From Azonexus sp. (GTDB taxonomy: Bacteria > Pseudomonadota > Gammaproteobacteria > Burkholderiales > Rhodocyclaceae), in the NCBI GenBank assembly GCA_017983755.1, contig JAGOAU010000005.1:62001-126000 (forward strand): a stretch of DNA of 64,000 nt, given 5' to 3'. How positions within the stretch are numbered: the stretch's first letter is position 1; each line of letters begins with the position of its first letter. Position numbers and translations under genes: made by a program. This document shows positions 55,462-64,000 of this stretch, in pieces. The notes beneath the pieces are model-generated. The model did no database searches. It saw only the letters and a list, made by a program, of their open reading frames with translations, and was not told the DNA's origin.

Positions 55462-55485
55462 CGCGTTCGGATTTCCGAACGCGCT
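55462..55485. promoter_or_regulatory. 24-bp perfect palindrome with CGGAAATCCG core, likely DctD enhancer
   Basis: Arms GCGCGTTCGGA / TCCGAACGCGC, two-base centre. On the minus strand the core reads CGGAAATCCG; an identical core lies at 55501-55510 (plus strand), 32 bases along, or three helix turns. About 90-110 bases above the sigma-54 promoter, as expected for an enhancer. Confidence 0.6.
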
Positions 55486-55500
55486 CGCCGGGAAATATCC

Positions 55501-55510
55501 GGAAATCCGT
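55501..55510. promoter_or_regulatory. second CGGAAATCCG motif
   Basis: Plus-strand CGGAAATCCG with flanking AT; pairs with the palindrome at 55462-55485. Confidence 0.5.
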
Positions 55511-55574
55511 CTGCCCGTACGCCAGGTAAAACATAAAACAACGAAAATTCAATGGCTTGCAAGAGTCAATTGGC

Positions 55575-55590
55575 TGGCACGCCCTGTGCG
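55575..55590 (+). promoter_or_regulatory. sigma-54-type promoter of aspA-dctA
   Basis: TGGCAC-GCCCT-GTGCG. -24 perfect, -12 GTGC. 59 bases before the aspA ATG. Confidence 0.7.
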
Positions 55591-55648
55591 ATAAGAACAG
55601 GCAACTGCGCACCAGCGTAGCCACCCGATAACTTGCGGAGATAAACCC

Positions 55649-57070
<1,422 letters not shown>

Positions 57071-57097
57071 GGGGGCGCTGATTTAATCCGATTGGTC

Positions 57098-57145
57098 GTT
57101 CCCGCGCAGGCGGGAACCCATGAGGATCGAGGTGCCCCAGGCACC
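57098..57145. repeat. two small hairpins between aspA and dctA
   Basis: GTTCCCGC-GCAG-GCGGGAAC (57098-57117), a form of the common proteobacterial intergenic repeat GTTCCCGCGCAGGCGGGAAC, and GGTGCC-CCA-GGCACC (57131-57145). Could attenuate or stabilise the mRNA between the two genes. Confidence 0.7.
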
Positions 57146-57175
57146 ATCACATCTGGAAACAACAAGGAAACCATC

Positions 57176-58483
57176 ATGAAAATGAATCGGTTAACAAGGT
57201 CGATCATGATCGCCATGGTACTCGGCGTCATTGTCGGCTACGCATGCAATACCCTCGCCGGCAGCCCGGCCGAAGCCAAGAATATCGCTGGCTACTTCGG
57301 CATTCTGACCGACATCTTTCTTCGCCTGATCAAGATGATCATCGCCCCGCTGGTCTTCGCGACCCTGGTTGCCGGACTGGCCGGCATGGGCGATTCGAAG
57401 ACAGTCGGCCGGATCGGCGCCAAGGCGCTCGGCTGGTTTGTCGTTGCCTCCCTTTGCTCGCTGACGCTGGGCCTGATATTCGCCAACGTGCTGCAACCCG
57501 GCGCCAATCTGGGCGTGCCGCTACCGGAGGTGGGCAGCGCGGTCGGCCTGAAAACCAGCGCGTTGAACCTGAAGGATTTCATCACCCACGTCTTCCCGAG
57601 GAACATCTTCGAAGCGATGGCTTCCAATGAAATCCTGCAGATCCTCGTCTTCGCCGTCTTCTTCGGCCTCGCCCTCGGCCATCTGCACAACCAGACGGCG
57701 CGCAGCCTGGTGAGCACGATGGAAGAGGTTGTTCACGTCATGCTCAAGGTCACCGACTACGTGATGCGCTTCGCCCCGATCGGCGTCTTCGGGGCCGTCG
57801 CCGGCATCATCACGACCCAGGGACTGGGCATGCTGGCTGTCTTCGGGAAGTTGCTGATGAGCTTCTACATCGCCCTGGCGGTACTGTGGCTGGTGCTGAT
57901 TGCAGCCGGCTACTTCGTGCTCGGCAAGGAGGTCTTCCGCCTGCTCAAGCTGGTCCGCAGCCCGATGCTGCTCGGCTTCTCCACGGCCAGCAGCGAATCA
58001 GCCTATCCAAAACTGATGGAGCAGCTCGAGAAATTCGGCGTGCGCGACCGCATCACCGGCTTCGTGCTGCCGCTGGGCTATTCCTTCAATCTTGATGGCT
58101 CCATGCTTTATTGCGCCTTTGCCGCGCTCTTTATTGCCCAGGCCTATGGCATCGATCTCAGCCTGGGGACGCAGATCACCATGCTGCTGGTGCTGATGAT
58201 CTCCAGCAAGGGCGTCGCCGGCGTGCCGCGCTCCTCGCTGGTCGTCGTGGCCGCCGTGCTGCCGATGTTCGGGTTGCCCGAGGCAGGCCTGCTGCTGATC
58301 CTCGGCATCGACCACTTCCTCGACATGGGGCGCACGGCGACCAATGTGCTCGGCAACGCCATTGCCACCGCCGTCGTCGCCAAGTGGGAAAACGCCATCG
58401 ATCCGGTGGACGACTCCCTCGCTGACGTCGATGAAGCCTTGCCGGTGCCAGGCGACGGGGTCGTGCCGGTCGCCGCGACCTAA
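57176..58483 (+). CDS. dctA: DctA, C4-dicarboxylate:cation symporter
   Basis: 435 residues, eight membrane helices and two re-entrant loops. LRLIKMIIAPLVFATLVAGL, then the substrate loops GFSTASSESAYPKLMEQLEK and LGYSFNLDGSMLYCAFAALF, and SSKGVAGVPRSSLVVVAAVL; all typical of DAACS transporters. Imports succinate, fumarate, malate. GGAAA ribosome site before the ATG at 57176. In line with aspA. Confidence 0.95.
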   Translation: MKMNRLTRSIMIAMVLGVIVGYACNTLAGSPAEAKNIAGYFGILTDIFLRLIKMIIAPLVFATLVAGLAGMGDSKTVGRIGAKALGWFVVASLCSLTLGLIFANVLQPGANLGVPLPEVGSAVGLKTSALNLKDFITHVFPRNIFEAMASNEILQILVFAVFFGLALGHLHNQTARSLVSTMEEVVHVMLKVTDYVMRFAPIGVFGAVAGIITTQGLGMLAVFGKLLMSFYIALAVLWLVLIAAGYFVLGKEVFRLLKLVRSPMLLGFSTASSESAYPKLMEQLEKFGVRDRITGFVLPLGYSFNLDGSMLYCAFAALFIAQAYGIDLSLGTQITMLLVLMISSKGVAGVPRSSLVVVAAVLPMFGLPEAGLLLILGIDHFLDMGRTATNVLGNAIATAVVAKWENAIDPVDDSLADVDEALPVPGDGVVPVAAT

Positions 58484-58534
58484 ACGCAAGGCACAGCGGG
58501 TGTTCGGCATGGAACTTGTGCCGACACTTTTGCG

Positions 58535-58556
58535 ACCCGGCGCCCTGGCGCCGGGT
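58535..58556 (+). terminator. strong hairpin after dctA
   Basis: ACCCGGCGCC-CT-GGCGCCGGGT, perfect 10-bp stem, followed by CATTTCATTTTC. Likely terminator or attenuator between dctA and the exporter gene. Confidence 0.7.
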
Positions 58557-58583
58557 CATTTCATTTTCAAGAACGCGACTGAA

Positions 58584-59339
58584 ATGACGATCGACTGGCT
58601 CATCCTCGCTCCCGCCGCCTTTTTCGCCGGCATGGTTGACGCAGCGGTCGGCGGCGGCGGCCTGATCCAGATACCGGCCCTGCTGTCCACCTTCCCGCAG
58701 ACCGCCATCCCGACGCTGTTCGGCACCAACAAGCTGTCCTCGATCGCCGGTACCGGCGCCTCGCTGTGGCGCTACGCCCGTGCCGTGCAGATTCCCTGGC
58801 GCCTGGTGCTGCCGGCCACCGCCGCCGCGCTGCTCGGCGCCTGGCTGGGTGCAGCCGTGGTCGCCTGGATTCCGCGCGAGGCGATGCGGCCGCTGGTCGT
58901 CATCATGATGCTGGCCGTCGCGGTCTACACCTTCATGCGCAAGAATCTCGGCCAGGAGGAAACGCATGCGCCGCGCCCCGGCGATCTCTGGCGCGGCGCC
59001 CTGTTCGGCCTGGTGATCGGCTTCTACGACGGATTCTTCGGCCCCGGCACCGGCAGTTTCCTGATCTTCGGCTTCGTCCGCGTCTTCGGCATGGACTTCG
59101 TGCGCGCCTCGGCCAGCGCCAAGGTCATCAATTTCGCCACCAACCTCTCGGCCATCACCTTCTTCGCCAGCCACGGCCCCATCCTCTGGGCCATCGGCCT
59201 GAGCATGGCCGTCTGCAATCTGGCTGGTGCCTGGGTCGGCACCCATCTCGCGCTGAAACATGGGGCCGGTTTTATTCGCCAGGCCTTCCTCGTCGTCGTC
59301 GCCATCCTGATCGTCAAGCAAGTGGTCGAAATCCTCTAA
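58584..59339 (+). CDS. TauE/SafE-family membrane exporter
   Basis: 251 residues, eight membrane helices. FFAGMVDAAVGGGGLIQIPA at the N-terminus (VGGGGxxxxP) and FGLVIGFYDGFFGPGTGSFL in the repeat are diagnostic. TauE/SafE members export sulfite, sulfoacetate or other organic anions. Here the setting among dct genes suggests an organic acid or sulfur anion; unproven. ATG preceded by weak GAA. Confidence 0.85.
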   Translation: MTIDWLILAPAAFFAGMVDAAVGGGGLIQIPALLSTFPQTAIPTLFGTNKLSSIAGTGASLWRYARAVQIPWRLVLPATAAALLGAWLGAAVVAWIPREAMRPLVVIMMLAVAVYTFMRKNLGQEETHAPRPGDLWRGALFGLVIGFYDGFFGPGTGSFLIFGFVRVFGMDFVRASASAKVINFATNLSAITFFASHGPILWAIGLSMAVCNLAGAWVGTHLALKHGAGFIRQAFLVVVAILIVKQVVEIL

Positions 59340-59367
59340 CATAGGTACCCCACATGCCATCCAAGCC

Positions 59368-61236
59368 ATGCCCAGCCGCCCACTGCGCTATCTGCCGATC
59401 CTGATGCTGCTCCTCGCCCTGATGGGGCTGAGCGGCTTCGGCGCGCACCGCTTCGCGCAGCAACTGGGCCTCGCCGAACTGCAGACCACCGGCCTGCACC
59501 GGCTCGACCTGTACACCGCCAGCCTGGAGCGTGAAATCGGCAAATACGCTTTTCTGCCCGGCACACTCGGCCTCGAACGCGACGTGCTGGCGCTGCTCGG
59601 TCAGGCGGATGAAGGCATGCTGGCGCACCAGGTCAATGCCTATCTCGAACAGCTCAACGAGCGGGCCGGTACGCTGGCGATCTACGTCATCAACACTGCC
59701 GGCGTGGTCGTCGCCTCCAGCAACTGGCGCCGTGCCGACAGCTTCATCGGCGAAGACCTCTCCTTCCGCCCTTATTTTCGCGAGGCGATGGCCGGTGGCA
59801 GCGGCCGCTTCTTCGGCATCGGCACGACGCGCGGTCAACCCGGTTATTACCTTGCTTCGACGCTGTCCGACGACAGCCGGACGCTGGGCGTCGCCGTCAT
59901 CAAGGTCAGCCTGGAACAGCTGGAGAAATCGTGGAGCACGGTCGAGGCGCCGGCCATGGTCACCGACGAGAACGGCGTCGTCATCCTCGGCTCGGTCGCC
60001 GACTGGAAATTCACCACGCTGCGTCCGCTCGACGAGGCGACGCGCAGTGCCTTCGACCAGACGCAGCAGTACAACCGGCGTGCCCTGAAGCCACTCGGCA
60101 TGACGGAAATCGCCGAATTCGAACATGGCGCCCGGCTGGTCAGCATTGCCCGTGACGGACCGGAGATTGTCGCGGTCTACCCGGTAACCGGGCGATTTCT
60201 GGCCCAGTCGCGGCCGCTGCCGGGAACGCCGTGGACCCTGACCGTGCTCTCGCACCTCGAACAGGTCGACGAGATCGCCCAGAGCCGGGCGCTGGTGGCC
60301 GTGGTTGGCACCGCCTTTCTGTTCATGCTCGGCCTGATGCTCGACGAGCGCCGCCGCCGCCTGAGAGACCGGCTGGCCGCCCGCGAGGCGTTGCAGAAGG
60401 CGCACGACGAACTGGAACGCAAGGTCGACGAACGGACCGTCGATCTTTCGGCGGCCAATCAGTTGCTGCAGGATGAAGTCGCCGAGCGCATCCGCGCCGA
60501 ACGCACGCTGCGCGCCGCCCAGGACGAACTGGTCCAGGCCGGCAAGCTGGCGGTGATCGGCCAGCTCTCCACCGGCATCGCCCACGAGCTGAACCAGCCG
60601 CTGGCCGCGCTGCGCACGCTGTCCGGCAACGGCGTCCGCTTTCTCGAACGGGGCGATCTGGCAACGACGCGGGCCAATCTCGAACGCATCGCCCAGCTGG
60701 TCGACCGCATGGGGCTGATCACCAGTCAGTTGCGCACCTTTGCCCGCAAGTCGAGCGGTCAGTTGCAGCCGGTTGCGCTGTGCCGGGCGCTGGACAATGC
60801 GCTGGCCCTGCTCGAACCGCGGCTGCGCCAGGCCGAAGCCGAGATCGTTCGCCACTGCCCGTTGCCGGAACCGTGGGCCCGCTGCGACGCCAACCGGCTG
60901 GAGCAGGTGCTGGTCAACCTGATCGGCAACGCGCTGGATGCGATGGATGGCCAGCCGGCACCACGCATCGAATTCGACTGCACCGGTAGCGACGGCCAGG
61001 CGCGGCTGAGCGTGCGCGACCACGGGCCGGGGCTGGCCGAAGAAGCGTTGGCTCACCTATTCGAACCGTTTTTCACGACCAAGGCAGCCGGCGTCGGGTT
61101 GGGACTTGGGTTGACCATCTCCGCCGGCATCGTCCGCGATTTCGGCGGCAGCTTGAGCGGCGCCAACCATCCCGGCGGCGGTGCCGTCTTCACGCTGCAA
61201 ATTCCCCTGCTCGACGAGGCCGAACGCCATGACTGA
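59368..61236 (+). CDS. dctB: DctB, C4-dicarboxylate sensor kinase
   Basis: 622 residues. N-terminal membrane helix (LPILMLLLALMGLSGFGAHR), periplasmic double-PAS domain to about 300 (RRADSFIGEDLSFRPYFREA and GRFFGIGTTRGQPGYYLAST), second helix near 310, coiled coil about 340-390, H-box STGIAHELNQPLAALRT near 410, ATPase (NLIGNALDAMDG, DHGPGLAEEAL, GLGLGLTISAGIVRDFGG). Senses extracellular C4 dicarboxylates. Overlaps dctD by eight bases. Confidence 0.93.
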   Translation: MPSRPLRYLPILMLLLALMGLSGFGAHRFAQQLGLAELQTTGLHRLDLYTASLEREIGKYAFLPGTLGLERDVLALLGQADEGMLAHQVNAYLEQLNERAGTLAIYVINTAGVVVASSNWRRADSFIGEDLSFRPYFREAMAGGSGRFFGIGTTRGQPGYYLASTLSDDSRTLGVAVIKVSLEQLEKSWSTVEAPAMVTDENGVVILGSVADWKFTTLRPLDEATRSAFDQTQQYNRRALKPLGMTEIAEFEHGARLVSIARDGPEIVAVYPVTGRFLAQSRPLPGTPWTLTVLSHLEQVDEIAQSRALVAVVGTAFLFMLGLMLDERRRRLRDRLAAREALQKAHDELERKVDERTVDLSAANQLLQDEVAERIRAERTLRAAQDELVQAGKLAVIGQLSTGIAHELNQPLAALRTLSGNGVRFLERGDLATTRANLERIAQLVDRMGLITSQLRTFARKSSGQLQPVALCRALDNALALLEPRLRQAEAEIVRHCPLPEPWARCDANRLEQVLVNLIGNALDAMDGQPAPRIEFDCTGSDGQARLSVRDHGPGLAEEALAHLFEPFFTTKAAGVGLGLGLTISAGIVRDFGGSLSGANHPGGGAVFTLQIPLLDEAERHD

Positions 61237-62563
61237 GGCGCTGAAAGTACTGATCATCGAGGACGACCCGGACGTCGCGCTGGGCTGCGAGCAAGCCCTG
61301 CTGCTCGAAGGCATCGCCGCCGAATGCGTCGGCAGTGCCGAGCAGGCGCGGAAAAAACTGGGCCGCGACTTCCACGGCATCGTCGTCAGCGACATCCGCC
61401 TGCCGAAAATGGACGGCATGGCCTTCCTGCGCGAAACCCTGGCCGTCGACCCGGAACTGCCGGTCGTGCTGATCACCGGCCACGGCGACGTGACGATGGC
61501 GGTGCAGGCGATGAAGGATGGCGCTTACGACTTCATCCAGAAGCCTTTTCCGCCGGAATACCTGGTCGAAGTCGTCCGCCGGGCGCTGGAAAAGCGCCGG
61601 CTGGTGCTGGCGGTGCGCGAGCTTCGCCGCCAGCTGGAGCAGCGCGACCTGCTCGAAAGCAGGCTGATCGGCCGCGCGCCCGGCATGCAACAGTTGCGCG
61701 ACCGCCTGACCGGCCTGGCCGGCAGCGCTGCCGATGTGCTGATCCACGGTGAAACCGGCACCGGCAAGGAACTGGTCGCCCGCTGTCTGCACGATCTGAG
61801 CGCACGCCGGCATGGCAATTTTGTCGCCATCAACTGCGGCGGCATGGCCGAAACCCTGCTCGACAGCGAGCTTTTCGGCCATGAGCCCGGGGCCTTCACC
61901 GGCGCCCAGAAAAGGCGCATCGGCAAGATCGAGCACGCCAGCGGCGGCACCTTGTTCCTCGATGAAATCGAGAGCATGCCGATGACGATGCAGATCAAAC
62001 TGCTGCGCGTGTTGCAGGAAAGAACGCTGGAACGCCTCGGCTCGAACACGCAGGTCAGCATCGACTGTCGCGTCATCGCCGCGACCAAGGAGGATTTGCT
62101 CGATCTGGCCGCCCGCGGCGGCTTCCGCAACGATCTCTACTACCGGCTGGGCGTTGCGACACTGGCGTTGCCGCCGCTACGTGAACGGCGCGAGGACATT
62201 CCGCTGCTCTTCGAGAGTTTCCTGCTTCAGGCTGCCGCCCGTCACCAGCGGCCGGTGCCCGAAACCGGCACCGGCCGGACCCGGCAACTGATGGGCTACG
62301 CCTGGCCGGGCAACGTCCGCGAACTGCGCAACGTCGCCGACCGCTGCGTGCTCGGCATCGAAAGCGGCTCGCCGCCCTTCGGCCAGCCGGCGACGGACAG
62401 CCCGACGCCGCTGGCCGCGACGGTGGAGGCATTCGAACGTGCCCTGATCGTCGACGCACTGCACCGCCACGGCAGCCTGGCCCGCACCGCCGAAGCACTG
62501 GCCGTCGCCAAGACGACGCTACACGACAAGATCAGGAAATACGGGCTGGACGAAAGCAGCTAG
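61229..62563 (+). CDS. dctD: DctD, sigma-54-dependent response regulator
   Basis: 444 residues. Receiver (LIIEDDPDVALGCEQALLLE; acceptor Asp in VVSDIRLPKMDGM near 57), AAA+ domain (GETGTGKELVARCLHDLSAR; FGHEPGAFTGAQKRRIG; GTLFLDEIESMPM) and C-terminal Fis-type HTH (LARTAEALAVAKTTLHDKIR). Phosphorylated by DctB; activates dctA and probably aspA from the promoter at 55575-55590. Convergent with hipA, overlapping four bases. Confidence 0.95.
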   Translation: MTEALKVLIIEDDPDVALGCEQALLLEGIAAECVGSAEQARKKLGRDFHGIVVSDIRLPKMDGMAFLRETLAVDPELPVVLITGHGDVTMAVQAMKDGAYDFIQKPFPPEYLVEVVRRALEKRRLVLAVRELRRQLEQRDLLESRLIGRAPGMQQLRDRLTGLAGSAADVLIHGETGTGKELVARCLHDLSARRHGNFVAINCGGMAETLLDSELFGHEPGAFTGAQKRRIGKIEHASGGTLFLDEIESMPMTMQIKLLRVLQERTLERLGSNTQVSIDCRVIAATKEDLLDLAARGGFRNDLYYRLGVATLALPPLRERREDIPLLFESFLLQAAARHQRPVPETGTGRTRQLMGYAWPGNVRELRNVADRCVLGIESGSPPFGQPATDSPTPLAATVEAFERALIVDALHRHGSLARTAEALAVAKTTLHDKIRKYGLDESS

Positions 62564-63879
62564 CGGCGCCCCAAGACAGTGGCGGCCTGATTCAAGCCGT
62601 CGAATATGGACTTGGCCAAATCTTCCGGGAAATTCGCAGGTAACTTGGCGGCCACCTCGGCGATGGCCTGGGGGGTTCTGGCGACCAACTCGTCAATCAG
62701 CGCCGGCGCATCAGGCAGATGGCAGCGTTGCGCCATCTGTTCAAAGTGGCCGTGCCGAATTTCCGCCCATTTGTAATGCCGGTTATTACCGTCGATCGCC
62801 ATGGCCATTTTGACCTTGTGCGAAGACAGGCGTCCGGCGCCATGGCCCATGACCGGGTGGGCGGAAAGCACATCGTAGCGAGGGGTCAGGCGGTAAAGGC
62901 CCTTCGACTCAATGAATACGCTGAAATTCTTGGCGTGGCCATCGATTGCGGCCAGCATCCAGAATAAAACCTGGGTTCGGAAGAAGTCGCGCCGATCGAC
63001 TTGCGCCTGGCGTGATCCGTTGAGTTGATCGAGGATAGGGCGAATCCCCGGGCCACCCTGGCTCTCGTATTTGATTTCCGGCGGAACGCCGAAGACCTGG
63101 GCAAAGTCCTCCTGAGGGAGACGGAGAAGGCGACCATCCGCCATCCAGCGGCGGTCGAAGCGTTCGACACAGAGCGCTTTCATTTCCCCGAACTGCAGAA
63201 TCTCGGCCTTGGCGACGGGGATATCAAAAGCCTGCAACAGGCGGTGGCAAAGCCACTCGTTCTCGACGGAGGTCGACAGATCGATGCCGCCCGGCATTTG
63301 TCCCATTGGCAGTTTGAAAATATGGGTCGTCGGTGTGGCACCCAACGGGCGGCACCAACGCTCCTTGTACCAAAGGAGGGCAGTTTTTTCCTGGGCGCCG
63401 GCAATGGAAATCCGGAAGCTGTCGTCAGCTTGTGTAAAGGCAGGCGCTGTCAGGGTGCCGGCGAGATGTTCAGCAACTTGTTCGCTGGACAGCGGCTCGC
63501 ACTGGATGGCGTCGGTCGATGGCGGGTTTTCGCCAGCGGGCATGATCTGCAGGGCACCGACACAATCCCGACCGATTTCTGCGAGCAGGCGGAATGCTTC
63601 GGTTCCGGTCGAGAAGCGCCTGGCCAGCCGTTGCCGGATGTTGTCGTTGTCCGGCAGCAGATTCTCGAAGTAGTTGCGGACGAGTTCGCCCTTGTATGGC
63701 GCGCTGGCCGGCCGCAGGGGCATGGAAAGAGAAAGCGGACGCCCGAGCGGCGAGGCGAGCCATGCCTCGTCGTAATGAAGCTGATGTTCGCCTTGTGCCG
63801 TGACGATCCAGGATCCGACCCGCAGACCATTCATCCAGAGGCCGAGCGCGCCTGATTTCTGGGCGCGCCGCATCACCAT
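62560..63879 (-). CDS. hipA: HipA-like toxin Ser/Thr kinase
   Basis: 439 residues. N-terminal HipA_N (RPLSLSMPLRPASAPYKGEL, NYFENLLPDNDNIRQRLARR), then ISIAGAQEKTALLWYKERWC (ATP-binding SGAQ-type), FDRRWMADGRLLRLPQEDF, and the catalytic LAAIDGHAKNFSVFIE loop with Asp and Asn plus RYDVLSAHPVM (D-loop). HipA phosphorylates glutamyl-tRNA synthetase in E. coli; this homologue is full length. ATG overlaps the hipB stop. Confidence 0.92.
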   Translation of the reverse strand: MVMRRAQKSGALGLWMNGLRVGSWIVTAQGEHQLHYDEAWLASPLGRPLSLSMPLRPASAPYKGELVRNYFENLLPDNDNIRQRLARRFSTGTEAFRLLAEIGRDCVGALQIMPAGENPPSTDAIQCEPLSSEQVAEHLAGTLTAPAFTQADDSFRISIAGAQEKTALLWYKERWCRPLGATPTTHIFKLPMGQMPGGIDLSTSVENEWLCHRLLQAFDIPVAKAEILQFGEMKALCVERFDRRWMADGRLLRLPQEDFAQVFGVPPEIKYESQGGPGIRPILDQLNGSRQAQVDRRDFFRTQVLFWMLAAIDGHAKNFSVFIESKGLYRLTPRYDVLSAHPVMGHGAGRLSSHKVKMAMAIDGNNRHYKWAEIRHGHFEQMAQRCHLPDAPALIDELVARTPQAIAEVAAKLPANFPEDLAKSIFDGLNQAATVLGRR

Positions 63880-64000
63880 TCCTCGCTGCTGCTGCCACGC
63901 AGGGCGGCGATGAAATCGAGGCTCATGGCGACGTCGACCGCAGCCATATAGCGCAAAAGACTATCCACGCTGCAACGCCAGGGCTCGGTTTCCAGCAGGG
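63873..64000 (-). CDS. hipB: HipB-like antitoxin, C-terminal part (5' end outside window)
   Basis: About 42 codons are visible: LLETEPWRCSVDSLLRYMAA, VDVAMSLDFIAAL, ending SSSEEW and TGA. The order (antitoxin first, then toxin with a seven-base overlap) and the segment resemble HipB-type XRE antitoxins downstream of the HTH. The HTH itself is outside the window. Confidence 0.7.
   Translation of the reverse strand, partial: LLETEPWRCSVDSLLRYMAAVDVAMSLDFIAALRGSSSEEW

Larger units (their letters stand above)
55286..55648. other. intergenic region nifE-aspA (363 bases)
   Basis: No protein gene. It holds a large palindrome (55462-55485), a second CGGAAATCCG copy (55501-55510), and a sigma-54-like promoter (55575-55590). 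No clear nifE terminator; the palindrome may end nifE transcription without a T-run. Confidence 0.8.

Noticed and set aside
59314..61056. 580-codon minus-strand frame opposite dctB
   Set aside because: Antisense shadow; no domain pattern, and DctB motifs are intact on the other strand.

Overview
The window is high-GC proteobacterial DNA. Gene content points to a nitrogen-fixing betaproteobacterium of the Rhodocyclales (Dechloromonas/Azonexus-like): nif genes with the NifL/NifA pair, an Rnf complex, a molybdate operon, phasin and PHB depolymerase, and C4-dicarboxylate uptake. This placement is inferred from gene content; no rRNA or tRNA gene was seen.

Layout. 1-2.1 kb: nifB operon (nifB, 2[4Fe-4S] ferredoxin, nitrogenase-associated ArsC-like protein), all minus, with a textbook sigma-54 promoter and NifA site. 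2.3-6.1 kb: two small genes, a candidate 60-nt small RNA, a phasin, a membrane acyltransferase and an unknown gene; three copies of a TGCACTGCA operator, resembling PhaR sites, sit here. 6.3-12.5 kb: molybdenum block (modE, modA, orf, modD, a NifX-like protein, modB, modC; divergent molbindin; DUF2478), with two ModE boxes. 12.5-16.9 kb: small defence island (HigBA-like pair, MmeI-like restriction-modification fusion, TumE-like pair). 16.9-18.3 kb: nif operon (2Fe-2S ferredoxin, nifZ, nifF, orf), again with sigma-54 and NifA sites. 18.6-22.7 kb: KdpD/KdpE-like two-component system next to kup. 22.8-27.8 kb: GST, PHB depolymerase, frameshifted sbtB, sbtA, TerB-like gene, CbbR-like LysR regulator. 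27.8-40.1 kb: a photolyase/LOV stress cluster arranged around two divergent promoter regions that share the palindrome TTGTCCTAGACAA. 40.2-44.8 kb: a detached copy of the nifA 3' end, an AT-richer foreign gene, then intact nifA and nifL. 45.1-52.4 kb: rnfABCDGEH and nhaD, with a ~520-bp inverted-repeat element between rnfC and rnfD. 52.6-55.3 kb: helix-hairpin-helix protein and nifE (no nifN follows). 55.6-62.6 kb: aspA, dctA, TauE-like exporter, dctB, dctD. 62.6-64 kb: hipA and the end of hipB.

How it fits together. NifL/NifA is the likely master switch. Five TGTCG-N6-CGACA sites lie upstream of nifB, the ferredoxin-nifZ-nifF operon, rnfA, the helix-hairpin-helix gene and nifE; four have a TGGCAC-N5-(T/G)TGC sigma-54 promoter. 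Mod genes supply molybdenum, NifB/NifE and NifX-like proteins build the cofactor, Rnf and NifF supply low-potential electrons, NhaD may return the coupling ion, and the Dct/AspA genes bring in C4 dicarboxylates as carbon and reductant.

The most novel signals are the small RNA candidate with repeated CUCCUCC, the photolyase/LOV cluster with its shared palindrome, the nifA-tail duplication, and a short dispersed repeat with the core TGCGGTC(G/A)AC.
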